Assembly (NCBI GenBank): GCA_038237805.1
Contig: JBBRYI010000013.1
Location: 1 to 64,000, forward strand
Length of the DNA: 64,000 bases
Direction: 5' to 3'
Source of the DNA: JBBQFI01 sp038237805
Lineage (GTDB): Bacteria; Verrucomicrobiota; Verrucomicrobiia; Chthoniobacterales; UBA10450
The position numbers and the translations under genes were made by a program. Each line of letters starts with the position of its first letter. Position 1 is the first letter of the stretch. The notes beneath the pieces were generated by a model. That model saw nothing but the letters and a program-made list of their open reading frames with translations, was not told the origin of the DNA and searched no databases. Positions 6,419-15,363 of this stretch are shown here, one piece after another.

Positions 6419-9034
6419 ATGAAAAAAATCGGTATCGACTTGGGTTCGAAGAAATACGATCAAAAAATCTCTCAGCAGAGGAGACGTCGCGATTGGAAGG
6501 TCCGCTGCTCTCTGAGATTAGCGTACGTGGCCATCATTCTTTTTCCGTTGTCCGCTTCAGCTCTCTTGATGCGAGATAACGGGCCAGAACCTATTATTAT
6601 CCAGCTAAAACAATCCCTCTTGGAATCGGAAACTCTCGACACAGAATTGGCAGCCCTGGCCTTGCTGGAGACCGAGGAGGGAATGACCGTCGAGAAACGC
6701 TGGGCCGGCGTGAAGTACCTCGAGCTGCTTTCCTTCCCACCGAGCTTCACTGAAGAACAGGCGCTGGCAGTTATCGACAAGTTTCAGCAAACGGCCTCGA
6801 TTGAAAAAGTGGTCGCTGTCTCTGCATTCAATCTGGAATTCACGCCAGGGGATTTTGGGCAGGAATTTGGGCCAACCGAACTAATTCCTGACGCGGTGCG
6901 ACGAGCGTTGGATAACGCTTCCGTCACGCCTTCTTCTTTGACGCCGGCGATTGAGCAAGTGGCGATGCCCCATGTACCGGGTGAATTGATCGTTAAGTGG
7001 AAGGACGAATATGTTTGGAATGCACAACAAACGGGATTCGCAGCGAAAATGGCCGCGTTCAACGCGCTGGCTGGCGCCACCGTGTTATATGATCTTTATT
7101 CCTCCTCGCGTGAACTAACGCAGGTTCTAGCCTTCGATGAGATCGTGACTTCGCTTGCTGACCAATTAGATCGCTACAACGCTTCCGGGTGGGTAGCCTA
7201 TGCACAGCCCGATTTCATCTATGGATCAAATGCCTTAGTACCTAACGATCCTGGCTTCACAAATCCCGGCCAGCCGAACTTGTTGCGAATCAGCGCGCCC
7301 TACCCACTCGGCGTGCCTAACGGTGCCGGTGCGTGGAACATTACGACTGGCTCTCAAAATTATGTCGTTGCTGTAGCGGATTCTGGAGCGAATGTTAGCC
7401 ATCCTGATTTTGCTCCCAACCTCGCGCCCGGGAGTCATAACTTTATCACCGGAACCAGCGACGTTACCGATGACAATGGCCATGGCAGTAATGTCGCGGC
7501 GATTATAGGCGCCCAGGGAAACAATAACCAGTATATGACCGGATTGGCCTGGGACGTTGGCCTTTTGCATCTTAAGGTAGCCGACGCACAGGGCGGCATC
7601 ACTACGGCTCATGCTGTTTCCGCGATTGATTACGCATATGCACCAGGCCACAACGCGATCGCAATCAATCTTAGTTTCGGGTCGGTGACTCCGTCGAGTT
7701 CACTCGACCTCGCTGAGCGGGATGCAATCAGGCGAGCGCGAGCTAATAACATGGCTGTGGTTGCGTCAGCCGGGAACAATGGCATCGACGAGGAACAGCC
7801 GGGTAAGTTGATAAGTCCGGCCGACATACCGACAGATAACCTGATAGCAGTCGGAGCAACAGCTCAGAACGATACTCGCGCGATCTTCTCGACCACACCC
7901 CCCCAAAGTTCGAACTTCGGGCGCTATCGCGTAGAGCTTGGCGCGCCTGGCGTTGATATTCTCGGTCTAACCCAACAGTTAGGTTTCTATTCGATCGCCA
8001 GAGGAACGTCACAGGCTGCACCTCATGTAACTGGCGCGCTCGAGTTGGTTAAGAGCAAATATCCATGGGAACATTATGCGGGTCTAAAGGACCGCGTGCT
8101 GATGGGGACTGACGATATCGCGTCGCTAAACAACGTGTTTCGGACCGGTGGTCGTTTGAATCTATTGAAGGCATTACACGCGCGAACATTGATGCGGAAT
8201 CTCAGCACGCGCGGAAAGGTGGAGAGCGGCGATCGGATCGTGATCGGCGGGTTTATCATCGGGGGTAGCGGCACCGGGTCGTTAAAGGTCGCACTTCGTG
8301 GCCTTGGTCCCAGCCTTCCCGCATTGGGCGTCCCGAGGCTCAATAACCCGAAAATTCAATTGAATAATTCCGCCGGTCAGAAAATCTTCGCCAACGATGA
8401 CTATGGCAACCTCCCGCAGTTGCAGAAGAATGACTTGGCTGCCGCTGGTTTGACTCCGACTGATTCACGCGAGGCCGCCATGGTGGAAACCTTGGCGCCG
8501 GGAGCGTACACATTATTTTTGCAAAGCCAGGATGGCCAGCAAGGTGTTGGACTCTTTGAAATCTATGAGCTCGCAGGAGGCACAAACGAGCAGACGCGTC
8601 TCCTAAATATTTCTACACGGTGTCCTGTTGGCGTAGGAGATGGCGTCGCAATCGCGGGGACGATCATCGGCGCCAATCCAAGTAATCCCAATGATAATAC
8701 GGTTCCAAAACGGCGTGTGCTCATGTTCGGAAAAGGCCCGAGCCTCGCGTCCTTGGGAGTCCCTGGGGTGCTGGCAAATCCCAAGATTGATCTTCATAAT
8801 TCGGCTGGGGCTGTGATTAGTTCTAACGATCAATGGAAGGACATTGATGGTACAAACAGCACAGGGTTGGAAGACAAGTTGAATGAACCGGTACCGGGCT
8901 TCGCTCCAAAGTGTGCTCAATGTAACAATGAGAGCGCCTTGTGGCCAACTCTTCCTCAGAGTAATTACACCACAATCTTGAGCGGGGTAAGTAACGGCAC
9001 GGGAATTGGTTTGGTTGAGTTTTACGAGTATTGA
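6419..9034 (+). CDS. Secreted subtilisin-family (S8) serine peptidase with two C-terminal repeat domains
   Basis: This 871-residue protein starts at ATG 6419, placing a basic n-region before the export helix (YVAIILFPLSASALL). An N-terminal region of about 200 residues may be a propeptide. The S8 triad is complete: Asp321 in VAVADSGANV, His355 in DDNGHGSNVA and Ser531 in GTSQAAPHVTGA. Two related C-terminal modules follow, at about 8187-8574 and 8597-9031. Each begins with an LSTR/ISTR box, then an IGGFI/IAGTI box, GPSL, NPK..L.NSAG and a GxGLxExYE end. The same modules occur in the protein at 19294. It should degrade proteins outside the cytoplasm. An alternative upstream frame exists but would bury the signal. 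Confidence 0.88.
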   Translation: MKKIGIDLGSKKYDQKISQQRRRRDWKVRCSLRLAYVAIILFPLSASALLMRDNGPEPIIIQLKQSLLESETLDTELAALALLETEEGMTVEKRWAGVKYLELLSFPPSFTEEQALAVIDKFQQTASIEKVVAVSAFNLEFTPGDFGQEFGPTELIPDAVRRALDNASVTPSSLTPAIEQVAMPHVPGELIVKWKDEYVWNAQQTGFAAKMAAFNALAGATVLYDLYSSSRELTQVLAFDEIVTSLADQLDRYNASGWVAYAQPDFIYGSNALVPNDPGFTNPGQPNLLRISAPYPLGVPNGAGAWNITTGSQNYVVAVADSGANVSHPDFAPNLAPGSHNFITGTSDVTDDNGHGSNVAAIIGAQGNNNQYMTGLAWDVGLLHLKVADAQGGITTAHAVSAIDYAYAPGHNAIAINLSFGSVTPSSSLDLAERDAIRRARANNMAVVASAGNNGIDEEQPGKLISPADIPTDNLIAVGATAQNDTRAIFSTTPPQSSNFGRYRVELGAPGVDILGLTQQLGFYSIARGTSQAAPHVTGALELVKSKYPWEHYAGLKDRVLMGTDDIASLNNVFRTGGRLNLLKALHARTLMRNLSTRGKVESGDRIVIGGFIIGGSGTGSLKVALRGLGPSLPALGVPRLNNPKIQLNNSAGQKIFANDDYGNLPQLQKNDLAAAGLTPTDSREAAMVETLAPGAYTLFLQSQDGQQGVGLFEIYELAGGTNEQTRLLNISTRCPVGVGDGVAIAGTIIGANPSNPNDNTVPKRRVLMFGKGPSLASLGVPGVLANPKIDLHNSAGAVISSNDQWKDIDGTNSTGLEDKLNEPVPGFAPKCAQCNNESALWPTLPQSNYTTILSGVSNGTGIGLVEFYEY

Positions 9035-9107
9035 TCCGCACGCCCGCACTGTACTCGAAGCCGGTTGTGAAGTGTTGATTGAGATTCACGAGATAATCGA
9101 ACGTCGT

Positions 9108-9134
9108 TATCCGCTGGACGGCCTCCAGCGGATA
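9108..9134 (+). terminator. Perfect hairpin downstream of subtilase gene
   Basis: TATCCGCTGGA and its exact complement flank a 5-base loop, 74 bases after the stop codon. There is no T-run, so it is either a weak terminator or an mRNA-stabilising hairpin. The rest of the 320-base gap 9035-9354 shows nothing else that I can name. Confidence 0.4.
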
Positions 9135-9354
9135 GCTGACTAATCGGGTACTTGGCAGGATGAAGCTCGGCCCTCGTCATTCGTTGAACGACGGCTCCGT
9201 AATTCGAAGCGACATGATATGGTCGGTTTCGATGAGTCCGAAGTGTCAATATATTGGATATGATGGCAGGAGTTGTTAGGCAAGCTAGACTCATTCGGTT
9301 TTCTCCCGGCTGATCTCCGGAAAATCAAGGCAGGGAACTTATGAAGACAAAAAT

Positions 9355-12300
9355 GTGAAGACCGGCATTTGGCTTTTCGCTGCCGCGATGGGACTGATTC
9401 TCAGTCTCGGTCCGGTTTTTGCCGGCTCGGCCACATGGCTTTTTACTCCTGGCAACGGCGATTGGAACACGGCGGGCAATTGGACGCCAGGCGGCCCGCC
9501 CAACGGCGCGGCGGATACGGCGACATTCCAATCCTCGACCGTCAACGCCGTTTCAATCTCCACCAATACAGAAATCGACGGGATCATTTTCTCTCCCGGG
9601 GCGAGCGGCTTCAGCATCACCGCCAGCCCGACCTTTCGGTTGACCATCAGCGGCTCAGGAATCGCAAATGATTCTGGGATCACACAAAACTTCGTGGCTG
9701 CTGGGAACAATGGGAAAATACAATTCACGAACAACGCAACGGCGGGCTTCGGCACCGCTTTTAGCACGAACGGCGGGGCGGTCAGCGGCGGAGTTTTTGG
9801 CGTCACAGAGTTTCGCGACAGCGCGACCGCGGCCAATGGTACCTTCACCACCGAGGGCGGCGCGAGACGCGGCGCTTTCGGCGGCGCGACGCAGTTCTTC
9901 GACAGCTCGACCGCAGGCAATGGCACCTTCACCAGCAATGGCGGCGCGGTCGGTGCAGGCAGCGGCGCCACGCTCTTCTTCAACAGTTCGACCGCGGGCA
10001 ACGCCAACTTCACAACCAATGGGAGCGCGATCAGCGGCGCACGCGGCGGCATCACGGCCTTTTTCGATAGCTCGACCGCAGGCAATGGCACCACCTTCAC
10101 CAACAATGGCGCCGCGGTCGGCGGTGCAGGCAGCGGCGTCACGCTCTTCTTCAATAGCTCGACCGCAGGCAATGGCACCTTCACCAACAACGGCGGCGGC
10201 GCACTCTTGGCGCAAGGCGGCATCACGCAGTTCGTCGATAGCTCGAGCGCAGGCCGTGGCGTCTTCACCGTCAATGGCGGCGCGGTCAGCGGCGGAGATG
10301 GCGCGCTCATGCAGTTCTTCAACACCTCGACCGCGGCCAAGGGCACCTTCACTACGAACGGGGGGGCGGTCACGGGCGAATTCGGCGGCACCACGGAGTT
10401 TAGTGATACTTCAACGGCAGGCAACGCTACGTTCACAACCAATGGCGCCGCCGTCGATTTTGCGGGCTCTGGCACGACGCGATTTCGCGACAACTCGACC
10501 GCCGGTAACGCCACCTTCACGACCAACGGCGGCGCATCAAACGGCGCAGGAGGCGGTGGTTTCACCGAATTTATCGACAGCTCGACCGCCGGCAGCGCTA
10601 CCTTTATTACCAACGGAGCTACACTCAGGAATAGATTCGGGGGTAGTACGGTGTTCCGCAACAGTTCGAGCGCGGCCAATGGCACATTCATCAACAATGG
10701 CGGCGGCACGGGGTTCTTCGAGACCTCGACTGCGGACAACGCCACACTGATCGCCAACGGCGGCGTGAACGGAGGCGATGGCGGTTCGATTGGTTTTGGA
10801 GATGATTCCACAGGCGGCACCGCACGGGTCGAAGTTTTCGGCAACGGCAAGCTCGACATCAGCCTTCGCTATGATCCGGGCGTGACGATCGGTTCGCTCG
10901 AAGGCACCGGAAGGGTCTTCCTTGGAATGAACGCGTTGAGCGTGGGCAGCAACAACCTGAGCACGACCTTCTCCGGCGTGATCCAGGATGGTGGCATAAA
11001 TGGCGGTACGGGCGGCTCGCTGACCAAAATCGGCACAGGCACGCTGACGCTTTCGGGCAACAACACTTACACCGGCGATACCAACATCAATGGCGGCTCA
11101 TTGATCATCGATGGTTCGATCGCGAGCGGGAATATGTTTGTAAACGCTACCGGATTGCTCGGGGGAACCGGGTCGGTTGGTGGCAATGTGACCAATGCCG
11201 GCATCGTCAGTCCGGGCGATTCGCCGGGAACATTGGCCGTCAACGGCAACTACGTTCAAGCGAGCGCGGGCACGCTGCGGATCGAGATTGCAGGGCCCGC
11301 CCCGGCTGAGCATGATCTGCTCGCGATCGGCGGGAGCGCCTCACTCGGTGGCACGCTGCAACTTTTGCAGCTCAATAACTTCACGCTTCGCCGCGGCGAG
11401 AAAGTGATTTTCCTGACCGCGGGCGGCGGAGTCAATGGAGTCTTCGCCACGGTGGATAATCCCTTTACGACAGGCACGATCCTCGAGGCCCAGGTCGTCT
11501 ATCAGCCAAATGCCGTCTCCCTCGAGCTGGTGCAGGGATTGTTCGCCGGGCTTGGCGGTCTTACGCTCAACCAACAAGCAGTGGCCAACAATCTCGATCA
11601 AGTCGTGTCCGATCCGCGCGGGACCGCGCTGATTGACTTCCTCGATCAAGAACCGCTGGGCAATTTGCCTAACGACTTCGATTTAATCGCGCCCGAAGAA
11701 CTCGCCTCGATTTACGAGATTAGTTTCTCGCAATCGACGGTGCAATCGATTAATTTACAGCGCCGCATGGATGATATTCGCGCGGGCTCAAATGGATTTA
11801 GTGCTGCCGGCTTTGCGCCGAAAGTAATCGGAAAAGTCCACGGAAAAGATTCTGATGGCAAAACCATTCTGGAAGAAAGCCCGGCCCCGGCTTTCGTCTC
11901 TTCGCCGGAAAATCGCTGGGGCATTTTCGTCACCGGCGCGGGCGAGTTTGTAAATGTCGGCGATGAAGACTTTAATGCGCGCGGATACGACATCACGACA
12001 GGTAGCTTCACTCTCGGTGTCGATTACCGGGTGACTTCGAATTTTGCCGTTGGCCTGAACGCCGGTTACGCACGCAGCGACGCCGATTTAGTTGATGGTG
12101 GACGCGTAACTGTGGACGGCGGAAAGCTCGGACTCTTCGCGACTTACTTTAGCGGCGGGTTTTACCTCGATGGAGCAGTAGGCGGCGGTTGGAACAATTA
12201 CGACACGCGCCGAGCTGCGCTTCTCGGTGACGCGCGTAGCGAGACCGATGGCGGCGAGTTCAACGCGCTCATCGGCACTGGCTACGATTGGAAATGCGGC

Positions 12301-12732
12301 GGCTGGAGCTTCGGTCCGACCGCAACCTTTCAATACAGCTACGTCGGCATCAACAGCTTCACCGAGAATGGTTCGCTGGTGCCGCTGAACTTTCCGGATC
12401 AAAACGAGAACTCGGAGCGCAGTACGCTTGGGCTAAAGATCTCACATCAGTGCAAAGTCGGTCCTGTGATCATCAAACCCGAACTGCGCGCCGCCTGGCG
12501 ACATGAGTTTGGCGACACCGCCTATCCGATTGACTCACGTTTCGCCTCGGGCGCGGGAAGTCCCTTCACGGTGCACGGCTCGGCGATTGGCCGCGACAGC
12601 GCCCTCATCGGCGCGGGTGTCGCGGCGCAATGGAATGCGCGCACTTCGACCTACCTTTACTACGACGGGCAGCTCGGTCGTAGTAACTACGACAGTCACA
12701 ACATCAGCGGCGGCATGAGGATTTCATTTTAG
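9355..12732 (+). CDS. Autotransporter with long STAGN-type repeat passenger and C-terminal beta-barrel
   Basis: This 1125-residue protein starts with GTG at 9355 and has a signal peptide (MKTGIWLFAAAMGLILSLG ending near VFAGS). Residues about 126-500 are some 14 tandem units of 26-29 residues (SSTAGNGTFTNNGGAV followed by a Gly-rich part and a T.FFN/FRD end). An autotransporter-associated strand follows (GTLTLSGNNTYTGDTNINGG). Residues about 850-1125 are an autotransporter barrel (ENRWGIFVTGAGEF, YDITTGSFTLGVDYRVT) that ends in GGMRISF with a terminal Phe, as expected for outer-membrane insertion. The passenger should be displayed at the cell surface, possibly for adhesion. A five-codon frame ATG AAG ACA AAA ATG TGA at 9341-9358 overlaps the GTG start. 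Confidence 0.9.
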   Translation: MKTGIWLFAAAMGLILSLGPVFAGSATWLFTPGNGDWNTAGNWTPGGPPNGAADTATFQSSTVNAVSISTNTEIDGIIFSPGASGFSITASPTFRLTISGSGIANDSGITQNFVAAGNNGKIQFTNNATAGFGTAFSTNGGAVSGGVFGVTEFRDSATAANGTFTTEGGARRGAFGGATQFFDSSTAGNGTFTSNGGAVGAGSGATLFFNSSTAGNANFTTNGSAISGARGGITAFFDSSTAGNGTTFTNNGAAVGGAGSGVTLFFNSSTAGNGTFTNNGGGALLAQGGITQFVDSSSAGRGVFTVNGGAVSGGDGALMQFFNTSTAAKGTFTTNGGAVTGEFGGTTEFSDTSTAGNATFTTNGAAVDFAGSGTTRFRDNSTAGNATFTTNGGASNGAGGGGFTEFIDSSTAGSATFITNGATLRNRFGGSTVFRNSSSAANGTFINNGGGTGFFETSTADNATLIANGGVNGGDGGSIGFGDDSTGGTARVEVFGNGKLDISLRYDPGVTIGSLEGTGRVFLGMNALSVGSNNLSTTFSGVIQDGGINGGTGGSLTKIGTGTLTLSGNNTYTGDTNINGGSLIIDGSIASGNMFVNATGLLGGTGSVGGNVTNAGIVSPGDSPGTLAVNGNYVQASAGTLRIEIAGPAPAEHDLLAIGGSASLGGTLQLLQLNNFTLRRGEKVIFLTAGGGVNGVFATVDNPFTTGTILEAQVVYQPNAVSLELVQGLFAGLGGLTLNQQAVANNLDQVVSDPRGTALIDFLDQEPLGNLPNDFDLIAPEELASIYEISFSQSTVQSINLQRRMDDIRAGSNGFSAAGFAPKVIGKVHGKDSDGKTILEESPAPAFVSSPENRWGIFVTGAGEFVNVGDEDFNARGYDITTGSFTLGVDYRVTSNFAVGLNAGYARSDADLVDGGRVTVDGGKLGLFATYFSGGFYLDGAVGGGWNNYDTRRAALLGDARSETDGGEFNALIGTGYDWKCGGWSFGPTATFQYSYVGINSFTENGSLVPLNFPDQNENSERSTLGLKISHQCKVGPVIIKPELRAAWRHEFGDTAYPIDSRFASGAGSPFTVHGSAIGRDSALIGAGVAAQWNARTSTYLYYDGQLGRSNYDSHNISGGMRISF
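9733..10850 (+). repeat. In-frame tandem repeats of the autotransporter passenger (about 14 units)
   Basis: Units of about 78-87 bases encode the TAGN.TFTTNGG consensus. Their composition keeps the opposite strand open for over 500 codons, which is a shadow and not a gene. Copy number may vary between strains. Confidence 0.85.
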
Positions 12733-12764
12733 AAAGCGTGTCATACCGCGGCTGCCGCTTGGCC

Positions 12765-12779
12765 CGGAAACTGATTTCC
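12765..12779. repeat. Dispersed 15-mer CGGAAACTGATTTCC, copy 1
   Basis: A short interrupted palindrome (GGAAA, CTGA, TTTCC) just after the autotransporter gene. The identical 15-mer is found at 48304-48318, also between genes. Confidence 0.6.
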
Positions 12780-12829
12780 TTTTCAGGTAGGGGCGGTTCA
12801 CCGAAACCCGAACGCTTTCGGGGTTGGGT

Positions 12830-14500
12830 TCAATCGCCGCTGCTTTTCAGTAAAGTTGCCGCGTGCCGCAGCGCGGATTCCGTTTGTCCGCCGAGCATGC
12901 GCGCGATTTCTTCGCGGCGTTCCTTTCCGCGCACTTCATGTAATTGCGTGTAGGTACGTCCGCCGGTGACTTCTTTCGTCACGATGAAATGCGACGAAGC
13001 TGCCGCTGCCACCTGCGGCAGGTGTGTGATGCAAAGAATTTGATGTGCATCGGCGAGCGCTCGCATTTTTTTGCCCACCGCGTTCGCAATTTCGCCGCCG
13101 ACATTGGCATCGATCTCGTCGAAAACCAAAAGGGGAATCGCATCGTGCGCCGCAAGCGCAGATTTGATCGCGAGCATCAAACGCGAAATTTCGCCGCTCG
13201 AAGCAATCGCGCGTAGAGGCTTTAGCGGTTCGCCGGGATTGGGCGAGAAAACTAATTCCACTGCGTCGAGTCCACTCGGGCCCGGCACGGGCAGATCCGA
13301 CAGCTTTGCTTCGAATTCCGATTGGCGAAACCCAAGGTCGCGCAGGTTGCGCCGAATTTCTTCCGAGAGTTTGGGCGCATTTTTTATCCGCAACTTGCGC
13401 AATGCTTCGCCGACTCGAAGCATTTCCTTCTTCGTCGCGGCGATTTCTTTCGCCAGCCGATCCAACTCCGCATCGCGTCCTTCAATTTTGCGCATTCGTT
13501 CTGCCGCGCGCTCGCCGAAGGCGATGATTTCGGGAATCGATCCGCCGTACTTGCGCTTTAACGTTTCGAAAAGCGAGACGCGCTGCTCGAGCGCGGCAAG
13601 TTGCTGCGGGTCGAGATCGAGTTGTTCAGCGTATCGGCCAAGCGCGCGCGCAATCTCGGAAAGCTCGAGTACGCTTGTTTCGTGCGCGCGGGAGAATTGC
13701 GCGATCGATCCATCGATTTTTTCCAGCTCCCGCAGTAATCGCTGCGTTTCGGCGAGCTGCGTCAGGACAGAGTCGTCCGCTTCCGAAAGTCGCTGCACGG
13801 TCGCGCTCGCCAGCTCGATCAAACGCTTGCTGTTGCTTGCTCGTTGATAACGTGAAACGATTTCTTCTTCTTCGGTCGCGCTAAGATTGGCAGAACTGAT
13901 TTCGTTCGCTTGATGCCGCAACAAGTCCAGTTCCTGTTCGCGCGCCGATTCCGCGGTACTCAGGCCGGCTTGATCAGCCTCCAATTTTTGCAGCCGCCTG
14001 TAAGGCTCCCCATATTCGCGAAGAATTTCTTCCGCCCGCGCGAATCCGTCCAGCAACGCCAGCTGTCGATCCGGCGAGAGCAGCGATTGGTGATCGTGTG
14101 GTCCGTGCAGGTCGACCAATTCATCACCAAGATTTTTTAGCGTCGAGAGCGTGCTCGGCGATCCATTAATGAATTGGCGGTTGGCGCCGGTGGCGGAGAA
14201 GCTGCGCTTCACCAGCAACTCTCCTTCGCTTCGTTCAACTCCTGCTTCTTCAAGTTGCCGGTTCAAACTGCTGAGGTCATCGCCGGAGAAGACAGCTTCG
14301 ACCGTGCACGCCTCTGCTCCCGTGCGGATGAGCGATTTATCGGTACGCTCGCCAAGCAACAATTGGAGCGCGCCGATGATGATTGATTTGCCCGCGCCCG
14401 TTTCTCCGGTGATCGCAACAAATCCCGGCGCAATCTCCCATTCGAGGTCCTCCACGAGCGCGAGATTTTTTATGCGCAACAAATTGAGCACGGCGGGCAT
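12830..14500 (-). CDS. recN: DNA repair ATPase RecN
   Basis: This 556-residue SMC-like ATPase acts in recombinational repair of double-strand breaks in the cytosol. Walker A is GETGAGKSIII near residue 31, after the typical LRIKNLALVEDLEWEI start. A long coiled-coil middle follows. The C-terminal half has the signature region SSGEISRLMLAIK, Walker B as LLVFDEIDANVGG and the final HQILCITHLPQVAAAASSHF. Length matches the family (550-560). It is divergent from the MBL hydrolase gene, and its start codon lies two bases from a long inverted repeat that fills the shared promoter region. No SOS box was recognised. Confidence 0.95.
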   Translation of the reverse strand: MPAVLNLLRIKNLALVEDLEWEIAPGFVAITGETGAGKSIIIGALQLLLGERTDKSLIRTGAEACTVEAVFSGDDLSSLNRQLEEAGVERSEGELLVKRSFSATGANRQFINGSPSTLSTLKNLGDELVDLHGPHDHQSLLSPDRQLALLDGFARAEEILREYGEPYRRLQKLEADQAGLSTAESAREQELDLLRHQANEISSANLSATEEEEIVSRYQRASNSKRLIELASATVQRLSEADDSVLTQLAETQRLLRELEKIDGSIAQFSRAHETSVLELSEIARALGRYAEQLDLDPQQLAALEQRVSLFETLKRKYGGSIPEIIAFGERAAERMRKIEGRDAELDRLAKEIAATKKEMLRVGEALRKLRIKNAPKLSEEIRRNLRDLGFRQSEFEAKLSDLPVPGPSGLDAVELVFSPNPGEPLKPLRAIASSGEISRLMLAIKSALAAHDAIPLLVFDEIDANVGGEIANAVGKKMRALADAHQILCITHLPQVAAAASSHFIVTKEVTGGRTYTQLHEVRGKERREEIARMLGGQTESALRHAATLLKSSGD

Positions 14501-14501
14501 T

Positions 14502-14597
14502 GGAAAAGTTTGAGAGTTACAAGTTGAGAGTTGAGAGTGGTCGCTCGCGTCTGACGTTTTGAACTCTCAACACTCAACTAACAACTCTCAACTTTCC
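14502..14597. repeat. 96-bp inverted repeat spanning the recN/MBL divergent promoter region
   Basis: The left arm (about 14502-14538, GGAAAAGTTTGAGAGTTAC...) and right arm (about 14561-14597, reading ...AACTCTCAACTTTCC) are complementary over roughly 37 bases with few mismatches. Both are built from GAGAGTTGA-like words. It starts next to the recN start codon and reaches into the first codons of the MBL gene. Confidence 0.7.
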
Positions 14598-15362
14598 GTC
14601 ATCTTTCTTGGCACCGGGACGTCGCAAGGCGTGCCCATGATCGGCTGCGATTGCGCCGTGTGTCGCTCGCCCGATCCGCGCGATAACCGAACGCGCTCAT
14701 CCATTTTCGTGCAAACGCCAGAGTGCGCATTCGTTGTCGATACCGGAACGGACTTTCGCACTCAGGCGCTACGCGAAAATATTCGCCATCTTGATGCGGT
14801 TGTTTTTACGCATTCACACACCGATCACATCATGGGTTTCGACGATCTGCGCCGTTATGGTTGGGAACGTGGTGGCACGATGCCAGTTTACGCTTCTGCG
14901 GAAACGATGGCCGATCTCGAGCGCGTTTTTGAATTCGCCTTCAAAGCACTCAATCCTTTTCCAGGTTATTTGAAACCGGAGCCGCACATTGTCTCCGGAA
15001 CGTTTCAACTTGGCCTAACGACAATTACGCCACTTCCCGTGCCGCACGGAGATTTCGAAGTTAACGGCTATTTATTTTGGCGTAACGGAACCAAGCTCGT
15101 CGCGTATCTGAGTGATTGCAGCGGGGTGCCGGAGGAGATCGCGCGCAAAATCGACGGGGTGCAGATTCTGATCATCGATGCGTTGCGACATAAACCGCAT
15201 CCGACGCACCTCAGTGTGCAGCAGGCCCTGGATGTCGCGGCAAAAGTTCATGCGAAAGAAACTTATTTCACTCATATCGCGCACGAACTACCGCAGGCGG
15301 CGGAATCTGATCTTCCTGCTGATGTCCACATCGCGTATGACGGCTTGAGATTAGAACTCTGA
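14559..15362 (+). CDS. MBL-fold metallo-hydrolase (PhnP-like)
   Basis: This 267-residue protein belongs to the metallo-beta-lactamase fold near PhnP and related phosphodiesterases. It has SVIFLGTGTSQGVPMIGCDC with CxxC-type cysteines, the metal box FTHSHTDHIMGFDDLRRY, LPVPHGDFEVNGYLF, LSDCSG and THIAHELP. The only usable start in frame before these motifs is TTG 14559. That start lies in the inverted repeat and would give a low-complexity leader NSQHSTNNSQLS. It likely hydrolyses a phosphodiester or related small ester with two metal ions. The next gene starts one base after its stop, so the two probably form an operon. Confidence 0.85.
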   Translation: MNSQHSTNNSQLSVIFLGTGTSQGVPMIGCDCAVCRSPDPRDNRTRSSIFVQTPECAFVVDTGTDFRTQALRENIRHLDAVVFTHSHTDHIMGFDDLRRYGWERGGTMPVYASAETMADLERVFEFAFKALNPFPGYLKPEPHIVSGTFQLGLTTITPLPVPHGDFEVNGYLFWRNGTKLVAYLSDCSGVPEEIARKIDGVQILIIDALRHKPHPTHLSVQQALDVAAKVHAKETYFTHIAHELPQAAESDLPADVHIAYDGLRLEL

Positions 15363-15363
15363 C

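Noticed and set aside
9733..10850. Regular repeats as a CRISPR array
   Set aside because: Units are in-frame coding repeats of 78-87 bases with no unique spacers of constant length.
9339..10859. 506-codon open frame on the minus strand
   Set aside because: It is the mirror of the autotransporter repeats and of their codon use. It has no domain and lies wholly inside a convincing gene.
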